Translations under genes and position numbers: made by a program
Assembly (NCBI GenBank): GCA_002215675.1
Contig: NGFH01000011.1
Span: 186,001 to 250,000, forward strand
Source of the DNA: Bacteroidetes bacterium 2013_40CM_41_45
Lineage (GTDB): Bacteria > Bacteroidota > Bacteroidia > AKYH767-A > 2013-40CM-41-45
DNA length: 64,000 nucleotides
Direction of reading: 5' to 3'
The notes under the pieces: generated by a model
Seen by the model: only the letters and a program-made list of their open reading frames with translations
Told to the model about the DNA's origin: nothing
The model's database searches: none
Shown here: piece by piece, positions 1-9,192 of the stretch
Layout of the letters: the number at the start of each line of letters is the position of its first letter
Position numbering within the stretch: the stretch's first letter is position 1

Positions 1-278
1 ACCCTGTCAATGATCCTGATGGTACCATATCCGCCCCGGGCAAAAAGAACGGCTTTTATGTTACTGTCATCCAGCGCATTCTGAAAATCAGAGAGACGTT
101 CATCATCGGTTCCGGCAAATTGGTTTTGCTGCTTAAAAAGATTTTTTCCTAAAACAGCCTTCAATCCCCACGAAGTGAGAATATCAATAGCCGGTTGAAT
201 TTCTGCAGGAGAAATTTTCCGTGCTGTAGAAACGATGGCAACCGTGTCGCCCGTCTTCACAGATTCAGGTCTAAGCAT
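1..278 (-). CDS. LD-carboxypeptidase (peptidase S66), 5' part only
   Basis: This is the N-terminal 92 residues of a cytoplasmic-type muramoyl-tetrapeptide (L,D-) carboxypeptidase; the gene runs off the left edge. The family (S66, LdcA) removes the terminal D-Ala from tetrapeptides during murein recycling. Translation from the ATG at 278 gives MLRPESVKTGDTVAIVSTAR, followed by the family hallmark ARGGYGTIRIID. The catalytic Ser, Glu and His lie in the missing part, so activity cannot be judged. It is divergent from metG; the 66 bp between them hold an AACTCTAAAC-type simple repeat. The family call is confident from the N-terminal motif and its spacing. Confidence 0.8.
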   Translation of the reverse strand, partial: MLRPESVKTGDTVAIVSTARKISPAEIQPAIDILTSWGLKAVLGKNLFKQQNQFAGTDDERLSDFQNALDDSNIKAVLFARGGYGTIRIIDR

Positions 279-300
279 CTTTTTATCTTTGGCGAAAATA

Positions 301-333
301 GAACTCTAAACTTTAAACTCTAAACATTCAATA
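301..333. repeat. AACTYTAAAC simple quasi-repeat
   Basis: The unit AACTCTAAAC/AACTTTAAAC occurs about three times between the LD-carboxypeptidase start and metG. It is one of several low-complexity spacer repeats in this window (compare the TTGATAA array after nuoA and the AATCCGAAAT family in the nuo operon). Confidence 0.5.
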
Positions 334-344
334 CTTTTAATTCA

Positions 345-2384
345 TTGTCTCGCTACCTGGTTACTTCTGCTTTGCCTTATGCTAATGGGCCTCTTCATAT
401 CGGGCACCTGGCAGGGGCATATCTTCCTGCTGATATTTATGTCCGTTATCTGCGGTTAACAGGGGAGGATGTTCTGTACGTCTGCGGCTCTGACGAACAT
501 GGCGTTCCTATCACACTTCGGGCGCGAAAAGAAGGAATCTCTCCTCAGCAGGTTGTAGATAAATACCATGGTATCATCAAAAAAAGCTTTGAAGATTTTG
601 GAATTTCGTTTGACATCTATCACCGCACCAGTGAAAAGATACACCATGAAACGGCTCAGGAGTTTTTTAAAATATTGTACGATAAAAAAATTCTGATCGA
701 AGAAGAAAGCGAGCAGTACTATGATGAAGAGGCAAAAATGTTCCTGGCAGACCGCTATATTACCGGCACATGCCCCAATTGCGGAAATGAAAATGCATAT
801 GGCGACCAATGCGAGCGCTGCGGAAAAAGCCTGAGTCCCCGCGATCTCATCAATCCCCATTCACAGCTCAGCGGCAAGCCGCCCGTCCTGAAAAAAACAA
901 AGCACTGGTACCTGCCGTTGGATAAAATGCAGAAAGAGTGGTTGCAGAAATGGATTGAGAGTAAAAAAGACGAGTGGAAAATAAATGTTTACGGCCAGTG
1001 CAAATCATGGCTCGACCAGGGATTGCAGCCGCGTGCCGTCACCCGCGATTTGGATTGGGGAGTGAAAGTTCCGCTGCCAAACACAGAAGGAAAAGTTCTG
1101 TATGTATGGTTTGATGCACCGATTGGTTATATATCTGCAACCAAAGCGCTGACCAAGGATTGGAAAAAATACTGGCAGGATAAGGATGCCAGACTTATTC
1201 ATTTCATCGGTAAGGACAATATTGTTTTCCACTGTATTATTTTCCCTGCAATGCTCAAAGCGCACGGAGAATTTATTATTCCCGAGAATGTTCCCGCCAA
1301 TGAATTCCTGAACCTGGAAGGAGATAAGATTTCCACCTCACGCAACTATGCGGTGTGGCTGAACGAATACCTTGAAGATTTTCCTGCTAAGAAAGACGAG
1401 TTGCGCTATGTGCTTACGTCTATTGCTCCCGAGACAAAAGACAGTGATTTTTCGTGGAAGGATTACCAGGCCAGAGTGAATAATGAACTTGTAGCCACTT
1501 TTGGAAATTTTGTGAATCGTACCCTGGTACTTACGCAGAAGTATTGCGAAAATAAAGTTCCGCAACATGATAAACCGACGGATAAAGACGAGGAGTGCAT
1601 AGTTGCAATTAAAAAAGCGAAGAAAAAAATTTCAGAATGCATTGAACAGTTTCGGTTTCGCGAGGCGCTTGCTGAATTGATTGACCTTTCACGTGCTGGT
1701 AATAAATATCTTGCCGAAACTGAACCGTGGAAAATTGCAAATGATAACCTGGAAAGGGTGAATACGATTCTCTATGTTTCTCTTGAGGTTGTAGCATATC
1801 TTGCTGTGCTCGCAGAACCATTTCTTCCTGGTACTTCAACAAAGATCTTACGGATGCTTAACATTCAGAAGCCCGAATGGAAAAACCTTGAAGGAAAAAT
1901 TCTTGTTCCCGGAAATTCATTGGGGCAATCAGAGCTGCTCTTCCCCAAAATTGAAGATGCAGAAATAGAAAAGCAAATTCAAAAACTTCATTCGACAAAA
2001 AATATGAGCGAAGCAAAATCTGAAATCCAAAATCCAAAATCCGAAATTGCCGGCAAGCCGGAAGTAACTTACGATGAATTCACAAAAATGGACTTGCGCA
2101 TAGCAACCATCCTCACGGCAGAACGTGTGCCACAAACGGATAAGCTTTTGAAATTGACACTTGATACAGGTAATGAACATAGGACAGTAGTGTCAGGTAT
2201 TGCGAAAGATTATGAGCCAGAAACAATAATTGGTCAAAAAGTTTTGCTGCTTGCCAATCTTGCTCCGCGTAAAATAAAGGGCATTGAATCAAGAGGAATG
2301 ATATTGATGGCAGAAAATTCAAAAGGAGAATTGAGTTTTGTTGCACCCACTAAGGATTCTGAAAACGGGAGTACAGTTAAATAA
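345..2384 (+). CDS. metG: Methionyl-tRNA synthetase with C-terminal tRNA-binding domain
   Basis: Class I synthetase that charges tRNA-Met in the cytoplasm. HIGH is at residues 18-21 (PLHIGHLAG). The zinc knuckle CPNC...CERC is near 143-160, so this is the MetG1 type. KISTS near 327 is the KMSKS loop, and the C-terminal 100 residues (from about [16 protein letters not shown]) form the EMAPII/Arc1p-like tRNA-binding dimerisation domain. The length of 679 aa is normal for Bacteroidota. The start is TTG at 345: an in-frame stop lies at 321-323 and no ATG precedes the conserved [14 protein letters not shown]. The linker before the tRNA-binding domain contains [11 protein letters not shown], encoded by the short AATCCAAAATCC repeat also seen in the nuo spacers. 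Confidence 0.96.
   Translation: MSRYLVTSALPYANGPLHIGHLAGAYLPADIYVRYLRLTGEDVLYVCGSDEHGVPITLRARKEGISPQQVVDKYHGIIKKSFEDFGISFDIYHRTSEKIHHETAQEFFKILYDKKILIEEESEQYYDEEAKMFLADRYITGTCPNCGNENAYGDQCERCGKSLSPRDLINPHSQLSGKPPVLKKTKHWYLPLDKMQKEWLQKWIESKKDEWKINVYGQCKSWLDQGLQPRAVTRDLDWGVKVPLPNTEGKVLYVWFDAPIGYISATKALTKDWKKYWQDKDARLIHFIGKDNIVFHCIIFPAMLKAHGEFIIPENVPANEFLNLEGDKISTSRNYAVWLNEYLEDFPAKKDELRYVLTSIAPETKDSDFSWKDYQARVNNELVATFGNFVNRTLVLTQKYCENKVPQHDKPTDKDEECIVAIKKAKKKISECIEQFRFREALAELIDLSRAGNKYLAETEPWKIANDNLERVNTILYVSLEVVAYLAVLAEPFLPGTSTKILRMLNIQKPEWKNLEGKILVPGNSLGQSELLFPKIEDAEIEKQIQKLHSTKNMSEAKSEIQNPKSEIAGKPEVTYDEFTKMDLRIATILTAERVPQTDKLLKLTLDTGNEHRTVVSGIAKDYEPETIIGQKVLLLANLAPRKIKGIESRGMILMAENSKGELSFVAPTKDSENGSTVK
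2013..2049 (+). repeat. AATCCRAAAT-type short repeat inside metG linker
   Basis: The stretch AAATCTGAAATCCAAAATCC and its continuation belong to the same phrase family as the spacers of the nuo operon, but here they are translated in frame ([11 protein letters not shown]) between the anticodon-binding and tRNA-binding domains of MetG. The position in a flexible linker explains why an insertion would be tolerated. Confidence 0.6.
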
Positions 2385-2450
2385 ACGGATATCTCATTCT
2401 TTATTGCTGCGGATAATCCTAAACCCTAAATTCGCAATCCCCAATTTCCT

Positions 2451-2530
2451 GGTCCCGTAGTTCAACGGATACCCGCCCGAACGTACCGTTCGGTACGGGC
2501 GGGGAATAGGAGTTTCTAAAGTATGAATCC
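2451..2530 (+). pseudogene. Broken tRNA-Arg(CCU) copy
   Basis: The first 21 nt (GGTCCCGTAGTTCAACGGAT plus A) are identical to the intact tRNA-Arg at 2597. A 32-nt palindrome then interrupts the D-loop, after which GAATAGGAGTTTC-TAAA continues the tRNA with one C of the anticodon region lost. The rest diverges and only GAATCC resembles the T-arm. It cannot fold as a tRNA. It ends right at the start codon of a GIY-YIG-like peptide. See the matching structure at 42.2-42.6 kb. Confidence 0.8.
2472..2503. repeat. GC-rich palindrome inside the tRNA-Arg remnant
   Basis: A 32-nt inverted repeat with outer arms CCCGCCCG and CGGGCGGG, and inner TACCG/CGGTA with a 4-nt bulge; an alternative pairing is CCGAACG/CGTTCGG. 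It sits exactly between ...GGATA and GAATAGG of the tRNA sequence, so it is an insertion. Its GC content contrasts with the AT-rich surroundings. Confidence 0.85.
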
Positions 2531-2575
2531 ATGAAGAACAATTATGTTTACGCCTTGCAAATCAGGTTCAGGTAA
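2531..2575 (+). pseudogene. GIY-YIG endonuclease N-terminal remnant
   Basis: ATG follows the tRNA remnant directly and gives MKNNYVYALQIRFR then a stop. NYVYAL matches the first strand of small GIY-YIG nucleases (compare VLVYALRN at 42.5 kb). The following bases in another frame read KKKLKKYL, reminiscent of the family C-terminus, so this could be an internally deleted copy. The call rests on a very short match plus position and is tentative. Confidence 0.4.
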
Positions 2576-2596
2576 GAAAAAACTTAAAAAATATTT

Positions 2597-2668
2597 GGTC
2601 CCGTAGTTCAACGGATAGAATAGGAGTTTCCTAAACTCTTGATACAGGTTCGATTCCTGTCGGGACTA
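2597..2668 (+). tRNA. tRNA-Arg (anticodon CCU)
   Basis: 72 nt forming a complete cloverleaf. The acceptor is GGTCCCG with CGGGACT (G1-U72) and the discriminator is A. The anticodon arm is GGAGT-TTCCTAA-ACTCT with CCU, and the T-arm is ACAGG-TTCGATT-CCTGT. CCA is not encoded. It reads AGG codons. A degraded copy of its 5' half lies 146 nt upstream. Confidence 0.95.
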
Positions 2669-2728
2669 CAACCACGTTAATTCTCTATCCAGAAAATCAC
2701 AAATACTGACCGTGCGGAACAAGTCAGT

Positions 2729-2851
2729 ATGTTTATTGAAACGTCAGCACTGGATTCTCGCGGACGACTTTACCACGCAACCTTGGGTAACGGCTTTGGT
2801 TATGACTTGACTGTCGATGCCTGGAGGGATATTCCAGGGAAAATATTTTAG
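2729..2851 (+). pseudogene. Orphan C-terminal coding fragment (about 40-55 codons)
   Basis: An open frame, open upstream to about 2690 without a start, reads ...DRAEQVSMFIETSALDSRGR and ends ...AWRDIPGKIF. Its composition (LDSRGRLYHATLGNGF) resembles a blade of a secreted beta-propeller protein. There is no signal peptide or plausible full gene, so it looks like the tail of a decayed gene. I do not recognise the family. Confidence 0.3.
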
Positions 2852-3098
2852 GAAGATTATACCCGCTTTTCCTCTATATTGCATATACGTAAAACAAAAG
2901 TTATTTTTGGAGTGTTTTGCAGATTTTGTCTCTTTAGCAGGATTTCAGCCCGTTTTACCTGTATGAACGCCTTGCGCTGTAAGGGTTTCATGAGCAATAT
3001 TATTTGGTGAGGGGATAATTAATTCTAAATTAGCGCGTCAAAATTTTTGAGTAGAATTTGGAAACGAAAAAATAAAAAATTGCCTTAATCTTTTACCG
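2852..3098. other. Intergenic region before the collagen-like gene
   Basis: Together with the stretch after the tRNA this forms a gap of about 430 bp. Apart from the orphan fragment I see no gene. The region is AT-rich just before the next ATG and should hold that promoter, but I found no clean TAnnTTTG box. Confidence 0.4.
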
Positions 3099-6000
3099 AT
3101 GAGAAAATATATCATCGTCCTGCTTGGTGTGCTTACGGTTTATTCATCATACGCCCAGGTCAATAACAAAATAAATTATCAGGCCGTTGCCCGCGATGTT
3201 TCGGGAAATGTTCTTGTAAATCATTACCTGGGATTGAGACTCAGCATACTCTCTGGCAGCAGCGGACCAATCATTTACCAGGAACGCGACAGTTCAACAA
3301 CAAATCAGTTCGGGTTGTTCACTCTTCAAATCGGAGGTGGTTTACCATTGTCAGGAAATTATAACAGCATTAACTGGAGTACGGGAAATTACTGGCTTCG
3401 TGTGGAGATGGATGTGAACGGAGGAGCGAATTATGCTCTGATGGGAACATCGGAATTGCTTTCTGTTCCTTATGCGCTTTTCGCTGTTTCAGGAAATGCT
3501 GGTCCGACAGGAAATACAGGAGCGACTGGTGCTCAAGGTCCCGCAGGAATAACAGGTGCGACCGGTCCTGCTGGCGCAACGGGAGCTACAGGCATTAACG
3601 GAGCAGCAGGCGCAACCGGCCCAACGGGCGCAACAGGAACTGCAGGAGTAAATGGAGCAACAGGTGCAATGGGTCCTACCGGTCCTACTGGCGCAACGGG
3701 AACTACAGGCATTAACGGAGCAACAGGCGCAACCGGCCCAATGGGTGCAACGGGAACTGCAGGAGTAAATGGAGCAACAGGTGCAATGGGTCCTACCGGT
3801 CCTACTGGCGCAACGGGAACTACCGGTTCATCAGGAAATAATGGCGACAGGTATGCGACAACATCATCAGATGTACTTACAATAAATTCAGGAGCACAGA
3901 ATCTCACCGTAGGAATCGGATTACAATATTCATTTGGACAAACGGTATTAATTGCCAACTCCGCCACTGATTATATGATAGGCACTTTAATTTCATATAA
4001 TTCAGTCACCGGGGCGATGACCGTCAATGTTACTTCAATTGTTGGCTCTGGAACTTTCAGCAATTGGAACATAAATCTGAATGGAGCTCCCGGGCCTGCC
4101 GGTCCCACTGGCGCTAACGGAGCAACAGGTCCAACAGGAACGGCAGGAACAAATGGAGCAACTGGTGCGACAGGAGCTAACGGAGTAACAGGTGCAACCG
4201 GCCCAACCGGTGCCACGGGAATAGCAGGCGCGAGTGGAGCCACGGGACCAACTGGTTCTACTGGTGCAACAGGAACTGCAGGAGTAAATGGAGCAACAGG
4301 TCCAACAGGAACGGCAGGAACAAATGGAGCAACTGGTGCGACCGGTCCTACTGGCGCAGCAGGAGCTATAGGCGCAACCGGCCCAATGGGTGCAACAGGA
4401 ACTGCAGGAGTAAATGGAGCAACGGGTGCAACAGGAACTAACGGAGCAACGGGGACAACTGGCCCGACCGGTGCCACAGGAACGGCAGGAGCAAATGGAG
4501 CGACAGGTGCAACTGGCCCAACAGGTGCCACGGGAATAGCAGGCGCGAGTGGAGCCACAGGACCAACTGGTTCTACTGGCGCAACAGGAGCAACGGGTGC
4601 AACAGGAGCCACAGGTGCTACCGGAGCTACCGGATTTTTGTCAAGTGGAACTACTGCAGGCAATACGACTTATTGGAATGGAACATCCTGGGTAATTAAT
4701 AGCAGCAACATTTTTAACAATGGTGGAAATGTTGGAATAGGAAATACTTCCCCTGTGGGGAAAATGCATATCAACGGCAACGCAAATATTCCGCAACTGG
4801 TTGTTCAGGGAAATACTACCCAGAGTAATTCTAATCCGCTTCTTCAAATGAGGAATGGCAGCGGCACGCTTCTTACTTCCATGACCGCTGACGACACAAC
4901 CAATCTCTTTGTCGGCTGTTATGCCGGAAACGCAAATGCAGTTTCTGTTGTTGATACATTTGGTGTAGGAAATGTATTTATTGGATTTAAGTCAGGCACA
5001 GCTTCCTCCACCGGAAGCAGGAATAGTTTTGTAGGCGCTTATGCCGGCAATTCAAATACAACAGGAGAGAGAAATACTTTTTTTGGTTACCGCGCAGGAG
5101 ACAGCAACAATTCCGGCTCTTACAATAATTTTATAGGCTATAAGTCAGGTGCTTCAAATACTTCTGGTTTTTATAACAGTTTTATCGGGAATTATAGCGG
5201 CTATTCAAATTCTACCGGTGACCGAAATAATTTCCAGGGTTACCGTGCGGGGTATTCAAATACAAGCGGCTCATTTAACAACTTCATAGGTAATTATGCC
5301 GGCTACACCAACAGAACGGGAACCAATAACAATTTCATGGGTTACCAGGCAGGGTATTATGATACGGCAAGCTCAAATACTTTTGTTGGCTCTGCTGCGG
5401 GCTACAACAATTCTTCGGGCGCGCAAAATAATTTTGTAGGATACCAGGCAGGATTTTCAACTACCACCGGGGGCTCGAACAACTTCTTCGGCAATGCTGC
5501 AGGTTACACTAACTTCAATGGCTACAATAATATTTTCGGTGGATACCAAAGCGGATATCAGAACCTCTCGGGTTATGGAAATTCTTTTATAGGCCACCAG
5601 GCAGGATACATCAACGCAACAGGAAACAACAACACGGCTCTTGGTACAAGCGCTGGACCGTCAACTTCCGGATTGTCAAATACCACTTCCATTGGTTACA
5701 ATGCTTCAAACACACAAAGCAACTCCATGTTGTTTGGCGATACCGATATCACGAAATGGGGCTTCGGCAGAAATGTTGCAACAGGAGCTTTACAGGTAGG
5801 CACCAACACCACTAACGGCAATGGAGCGTATCTGTCCACAGGAGGCGCGTGGACGAATGTATCTTCAGCAAAATTCAAGGAAGAAATTTCAATTCCCGAC
5901 AAAAAAGAAATCCTTGCCAAAATCGGAATGCTGAGTGTGGCACGGTGGAAATATATTGGCACGAACGAATATCATATCGGGCCCATTGCTGAACAGTTCT

Positions 6001-6194
6001 ATAGTTTATTCAGCACCGGGATCAACAACACATCCATCAGTACCATTGATCCGAGCGGTGTGGCGCTGCTTGGCGTACAACAGCTCATGGAAGAAAATAA
6101 TTCACTCCGGGCATCATTGGAGGAACAAAAGAAATTGCTCGAATATCTTCAGACGCGTTTGAATGAAATAGAATCAAGATTGAAAGAAAAATAA
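3099..6194 (+). CDS. Collagen-like surface protein with S74 chaperone-like C-terminus
   Basis: Exported 1031-aa fibrous protein. A signal peptide (residues 1-19, ending SSYAQ) is followed by an N-terminal domain found before many Bacteroidota collagen-like regions ([16 protein letters not shown]...SVPYALFA, to about 130). Two Gly-X-Y blocks rich in GAT/GPT follow (about 131-245 and 330-515), split by a non-collagen insert. Next are a [10 protein letters not shown] tail-fiber motif and about a dozen YadA-head-like repeats (NNFIGYxAGxSNxSG). At the end is an intramolecular-chaperone-like domain (SSAKFKEEI...GPIAEQF) and a coiled coil ([20 protein letters not shown]). No T9SS domain is seen. It probably trimerises on the cell surface. 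The two proline-rich ORFs on the other strand are artefacts of the repeats. Confidence 0.85.
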   Translation: MRKYIIVLLGVLTVYSSYAQVNNKINYQAVARDVSGNVLVNHYLGLRLSILSGSSGPIIYQERDSSTTNQFGLFTLQIGGGLPLSGNYNSINWSTGNYWLRVEMDVNGGANYALMGTSELLSVPYALFAVSGNAGPTGNTGATGAQGPAGITGATGPAGATGATGINGAAGATGPTGATGTAGVNGATGAMGPTGPTGATGTTGINGATGATGPMGATGTAGVNGATGAMGPTGPTGATGTTGSSGNNGDRYATTSSDVLTINSGAQNLTVGIGLQYSFGQTVLIANSATDYMIGTLISYNSVTGAMTVNVTSIVGSGTFSNWNINLNGAPGPAGPTGANGATGPTGTAGTNGATGATGANGVTGATGPTGATGIAGASGATGPTGSTGATGTAGVNGATGPTGTAGTNGATGATGPTGAAGAIGATGPMGATGTAGVNGATGATGTNGATGTTGPTGATGTAGANGATGATGPTGATGIAGASGATGPTGSTGATGATGATGATGATGATGFLSSGTTAGNTTYWNGTSWVINSSNIFNNGGNVGIGNTSPVGKMHINGNANIPQLVVQGNTTQSNSNPLLQMRNGSGTLLTSMTADDTTNLFVGCYAGNANAVSVVDTFGVGNVFIGFKSGTASSTGSRNSFVGAYAGNSNTTGERNTFFGYRAGDSNNSGSYNNFIGYKSGASNTSGFYNSFIGNYSGYSNSTGDRNNFQGYRAGYSNTSGSFNNFIGNYAGYTNRTGTNNNFMGYQAGYYDTASSNTFVGSAAGYNNSSGAQNNFVGYQAGFSTTTGGSNNFFGNAAGYTNFNGYNNIFGGYQSGYQNLSGYGNSFIGHQAGYINATGNNNTALGTSAGPSTSGLSNTTSIGYNASNTQSNSMLFGDTDITKWGFGRNVATGALQVGTNTTNGNGAYLSTGGAWTNVSSAKFKEEISIPDKKEILAKIGMLSVARWKYIGTNEYHIGPIAEQFYSLFSTGINNTSISTIDPSGVALLGVQQLMEENNSLRASLEEQKKLLEYLQTRLNEIESRLKEK

Positions 6195-6262
6195 TTTGTG
6201 ATGGACTCTGAGAGCTGCATAATTAAATATTCTGTTAACGACTCTTCAATAATCCGGTTAAC

Positions 6263-9181
6263 ATGCTGAAATCAACAGTAAAAATATTTCAGATAGCGTT
6301 CTTCCTGGTTCCGTTTTATTCGGAGGCGCAAGTGCAATGGGTGAACCGCTTCAATGGACAGGGAGATTTCTCGGACCGTTTCAGTGTTGTAAAAATTGAT
6401 AACAGCAACAACATCATTCTTGGAGGATACACAACGAACCCGGGAAACAACCAGGATATTCTGCTGGTAAAACTCAATCCGCTGGGCGATACAATTTTCA
6501 CACGAACGTACAATGGTCCCGGTAACGGTGCCGATGACGTTCTTGCTATGACGCTGGATGCATCAAACAACATTTACGTAACCGGATTTCAACGCGGAGC
6601 GGGAACCGGAAATGATTTCCTTACTATGAAATATGATTCCAGCGGAAATTTTTTATGGCTGACAACTTACAATTACCCGGCAGATGAATATGACCAAAGC
6701 AATGCTATTGCCGTTGATGCAGCCGGAAATGTTTATGTAGCAGGGCAAAGTGATAGTGACCCTACCGGGAATAATAACGATGATTATGTAACGATAAAAT
6801 ATGATGCGGGCGGAAACCAACAATGGGCAGTGCGTAAAAACGGTCTTGGTAACGGGCCCGACCGCCCTGCCAAAATTGTGGTTGACAATAGCGGAAATGT
6901 TTATGTCACCGGCCGTTCGTTCAACGGGAGCAATGATGATTATTTCACTATCAAATATAATCCCTCAGGAATTGAACAATGGACAAAAACATTTGACCGC
7001 GGGCACAACGACCGCCCGGTGGATATGCTTTTTGATGCTGCATCGGGCTCATTGTATGTTACCGGCAGAAGCACCAACGGAACTAATTACGATTACGCGA
7101 CAGTGAAATATGATTTGGCCGGAAACGAAATCTGGAATAAGACTTATGATTATATTGATGACGACCGTGCTACGGCCATGGCATTGGATGGTGCCGGAAA
7201 CATATATGTTACAGGCGAAACCGACACCGTTGCATCAGCGATACTGAGCTACAATATCACCACCATAAAGTATAATCCGTCCGGAACATTACTTTGGTCG
7301 CGTGCCTATGGCGGAAGCGCACACGGTGATGACATTCCTAATGCAATCGTTTCAGATAATGCAGGAAACATCCTGGTGGCGGGACAAACGGATGTTGATG
7401 CAAGCGCCAATGTGAATGATGATTTTATTTTATTAAAGTATGATGCTTCCGGCACGCTTCAGTGGACAAGGACTTTCAACGGTTCCTTAAACTCAAATGA
7501 TATAGCGCTTGGTGTTGCCTTTGATAACTCCGGCAATGCGGTGGTTACGGGTTATGATGACTCGCAGGCGCCACAGCGGAACGGGGCCGCGCTGAAATAT
7601 GATGGAACGGGAACGCTGCTTTGGCAAAAATTTTATGATGGTACCGGAGACAATTCTGATAACAGCCATGCTATTGCTGTCGACAACAGCGATAACGTTT
7701 ATGTTGCCGGCTACACAGTGAGTTTTAATAACGATAGAAATTTCCTGGTAATGAAAATAAATTCTGTAGGGGACACCGTATGGGCGCGCCAGTTAAACGG
7801 AAACTCTTCGGGAAGCATTGATGAAGCCACTGCCGTGGCAGTTGACAACAGCGGTTATGTTTATGCAACAGGATACACAAAAAACAGCGGCACCTCCAGC
7901 GATATCACAACCGTAAAATATAATTCCATCGGTGACACGGTTTGGGTGCGCTATTACAATTATTCTTCCGTGAATCAATCCGACCGTGCATATGCAATAG
8001 GATTGGATGCATCGGGAAATGTTTATGTAACCGGCAGAAGCGACAACGACCCTACCATCGCCAGCAATTATGATATCATCACTATAAAGTATGACAATGC
8101 AGGCAACCAGCTTTGGGCGATGCGTTATAACGGAGCAGCAAACGGCAGCGATGAAGCAACGCTGCTCAAAGTTTCCGCTGCCGGAAATATTTTCGTGGGA
8201 GGAAAATCTTTTAACGGAACCGATGACGATTACGTTGTTGTGAAATATAATTCATCGGGGGCGCAGCAATGGTTTGCAACCTACAACAGCGCAAATGGAA
8301 ATGATGCCGCGCTTGCGATGGCAATTGACAACAGTGAGAATGTATACCTCACTGGCTACAGCGCCAATGCTGACGGTATTCACCGGGATGCGACAACCGT
8401 AAAAATAAATTCTGCCGGGGCACAGCAGTGGGCGCGCACCTTCAACGGAACAGTCAACGGAGACGATGAGGGGAAAAGTATTGCACTTGACGGAAGCGGG
8501 AATGTAATTATTGCAGGCTACACCGATATTGATAACGACACTTCTTCCCTCAACAACAATTACCTTACCGTGAAATACGACAACAATGGTACGCAACAGT
8601 GGGCCGTCATGCACGATGGAACTGCAAATGCTAATGACGAAGCCAATGAAGTTGCCGTTGATGCTTCTGATAATATTTATGTGACGGGACAAAGCGACAA
8701 CGGTGGAGCTTTCCTGCAGAATTATGACTATGTAACTATAATATATTCTCCTGCCGGTGCCGACAGTGGGCATGCGGTGTACAATGGTACGGGAAATGCT
8801 TCGGATGTGGCCAATACGCTGGCGGTAAAAAACGGTTATGTTTATGTCACGGGCGGAAGCTACGGAACAACATCACAGCGCGATTTGGTAACCGTCAAAT
8901 ATGGCCCGGGTGATTTTGTTTCTGTGAATGAGATTGAAAACCCTGTTGAGTTTTCCGTTTACCCGAATCCCCTGTCAGGCACGGGGTTTATATCTGTGAC
9001 CGGGCAGAAAAAATATTCAGCAGAAATTTCTGATATTACAGGAAAAATAATTTCTGTTTTCCCCGTGATGGGAAATTCGGTCAGCCGTTTTTCAGTAAAA
9101 AATATTTCGGAAGGGATGTATTTTCTCTCGCTCAGGCAAGAGGGCAGAAATGTGATAACGAAAAAATTAATGGTATACTAA
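6263..9181 (+). CDS. SBBP-repeat beta-propeller protein with T9SS sorting domain
   Basis: Secreted 972-aa protein. The signal peptide covers residues 1-22. About sixteen repeats of roughly 50 aa follow, each of the form LDASNNIYVTG...DFLTMKYDSSGNxLW, typical of SBBP/beta-propeller repeats. A C-terminal type A T9SS sorting domain starts near VEFSVYPNPL and ends ITKKLMVY. The role is unknown; such proteins are surface-attached or released. It lies 68 bp after the collagen-like gene and 11 bp before the next gene, so all could share transcripts. Confidence 0.85.
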   Translation: MLKSTVKIFQIAFFLVPFYSEAQVQWVNRFNGQGDFSDRFSVVKIDNSNNIILGGYTTNPGNNQDILLVKLNPLGDTIFTRTYNGPGNGADDVLAMTLDASNNIYVTGFQRGAGTGNDFLTMKYDSSGNFLWLTTYNYPADEYDQSNAIAVDAAGNVYVAGQSDSDPTGNNNDDYVTIKYDAGGNQQWAVRKNGLGNGPDRPAKIVVDNSGNVYVTGRSFNGSNDDYFTIKYNPSGIEQWTKTFDRGHNDRPVDMLFDAASGSLYVTGRSTNGTNYDYATVKYDLAGNEIWNKTYDYIDDDRATAMALDGAGNIYVTGETDTVASAILSYNITTIKYNPSGTLLWSRAYGGSAHGDDIPNAIVSDNAGNILVAGQTDVDASANVNDDFILLKYDASGTLQWTRTFNGSLNSNDIALGVAFDNSGNAVVTGYDDSQAPQRNGAALKYDGTGTLLWQKFYDGTGDNSDNSHAIAVDNSDNVYVAGYTVSFNNDRNFLVMKINSVGDTVWARQLNGNSSGSIDEATAVAVDNSGYVYATGYTKNSGTSSDITTVKYNSIGDTVWVRYYNYSSVNQSDRAYAIGLDASGNVYVTGRSDNDPTIASNYDIITIKYDNAGNQLWAMRYNGAANGSDEATLLKVSAAGNIFVGGKSFNGTDDDYVVVKYNSSGAQQWFATYNSANGNDAALAMAIDNSENVYLTGYSANADGIHRDATTVKINSAGAQQWARTFNGTVNGDDEGKSIALDGSGNVIIAGYTDIDNDTSSLNNNYLTVKYDNNGTQQWAVMHDGTANANDEANEVAVDASDNIYVTGQSDNGGAFLQNYDYVTIIYSPAGADSGHAVYNGTGNASDVANTLAVKNGYVYVTGGSYGTTSQRDLVTVKYGPGDFVSVNEIENPVEFSVYPNPLSGTGFISVTGQKKYSAEISDITGKIISVFPVMGNSVSRFSVKNISEGMYFLSLRQEGRNVITKKLMVY

Positions 9182-9192
9182 ATAGTGCATAA

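Noticed and set aside
3480-4640. Tandem DNA repeats resembling a satellite or CRISPR-like array
   Set aside because: The period is 9-18 bp and follows Gly-X-Y codons; there are no unique spacers of constant length. No CRISPR array was seen anywhere in the window.
3533-4663. Two long minus-strand ORFs (144 and 230 aa) rich in [10 protein letters not shown]
   Set aside because: They are the antisense reading of the Gly-X-Y repeats of the collagen-like gene; the reverse of GAT/GPT codons gives V/A/P without stops. No start context or family.
8252-8773. Minus-strand ORF of 173 aa
   Set aside because: It is a shadow of the SBBP-repeat gene; the plus frame has the signal peptide, repeats and T9SS domain.
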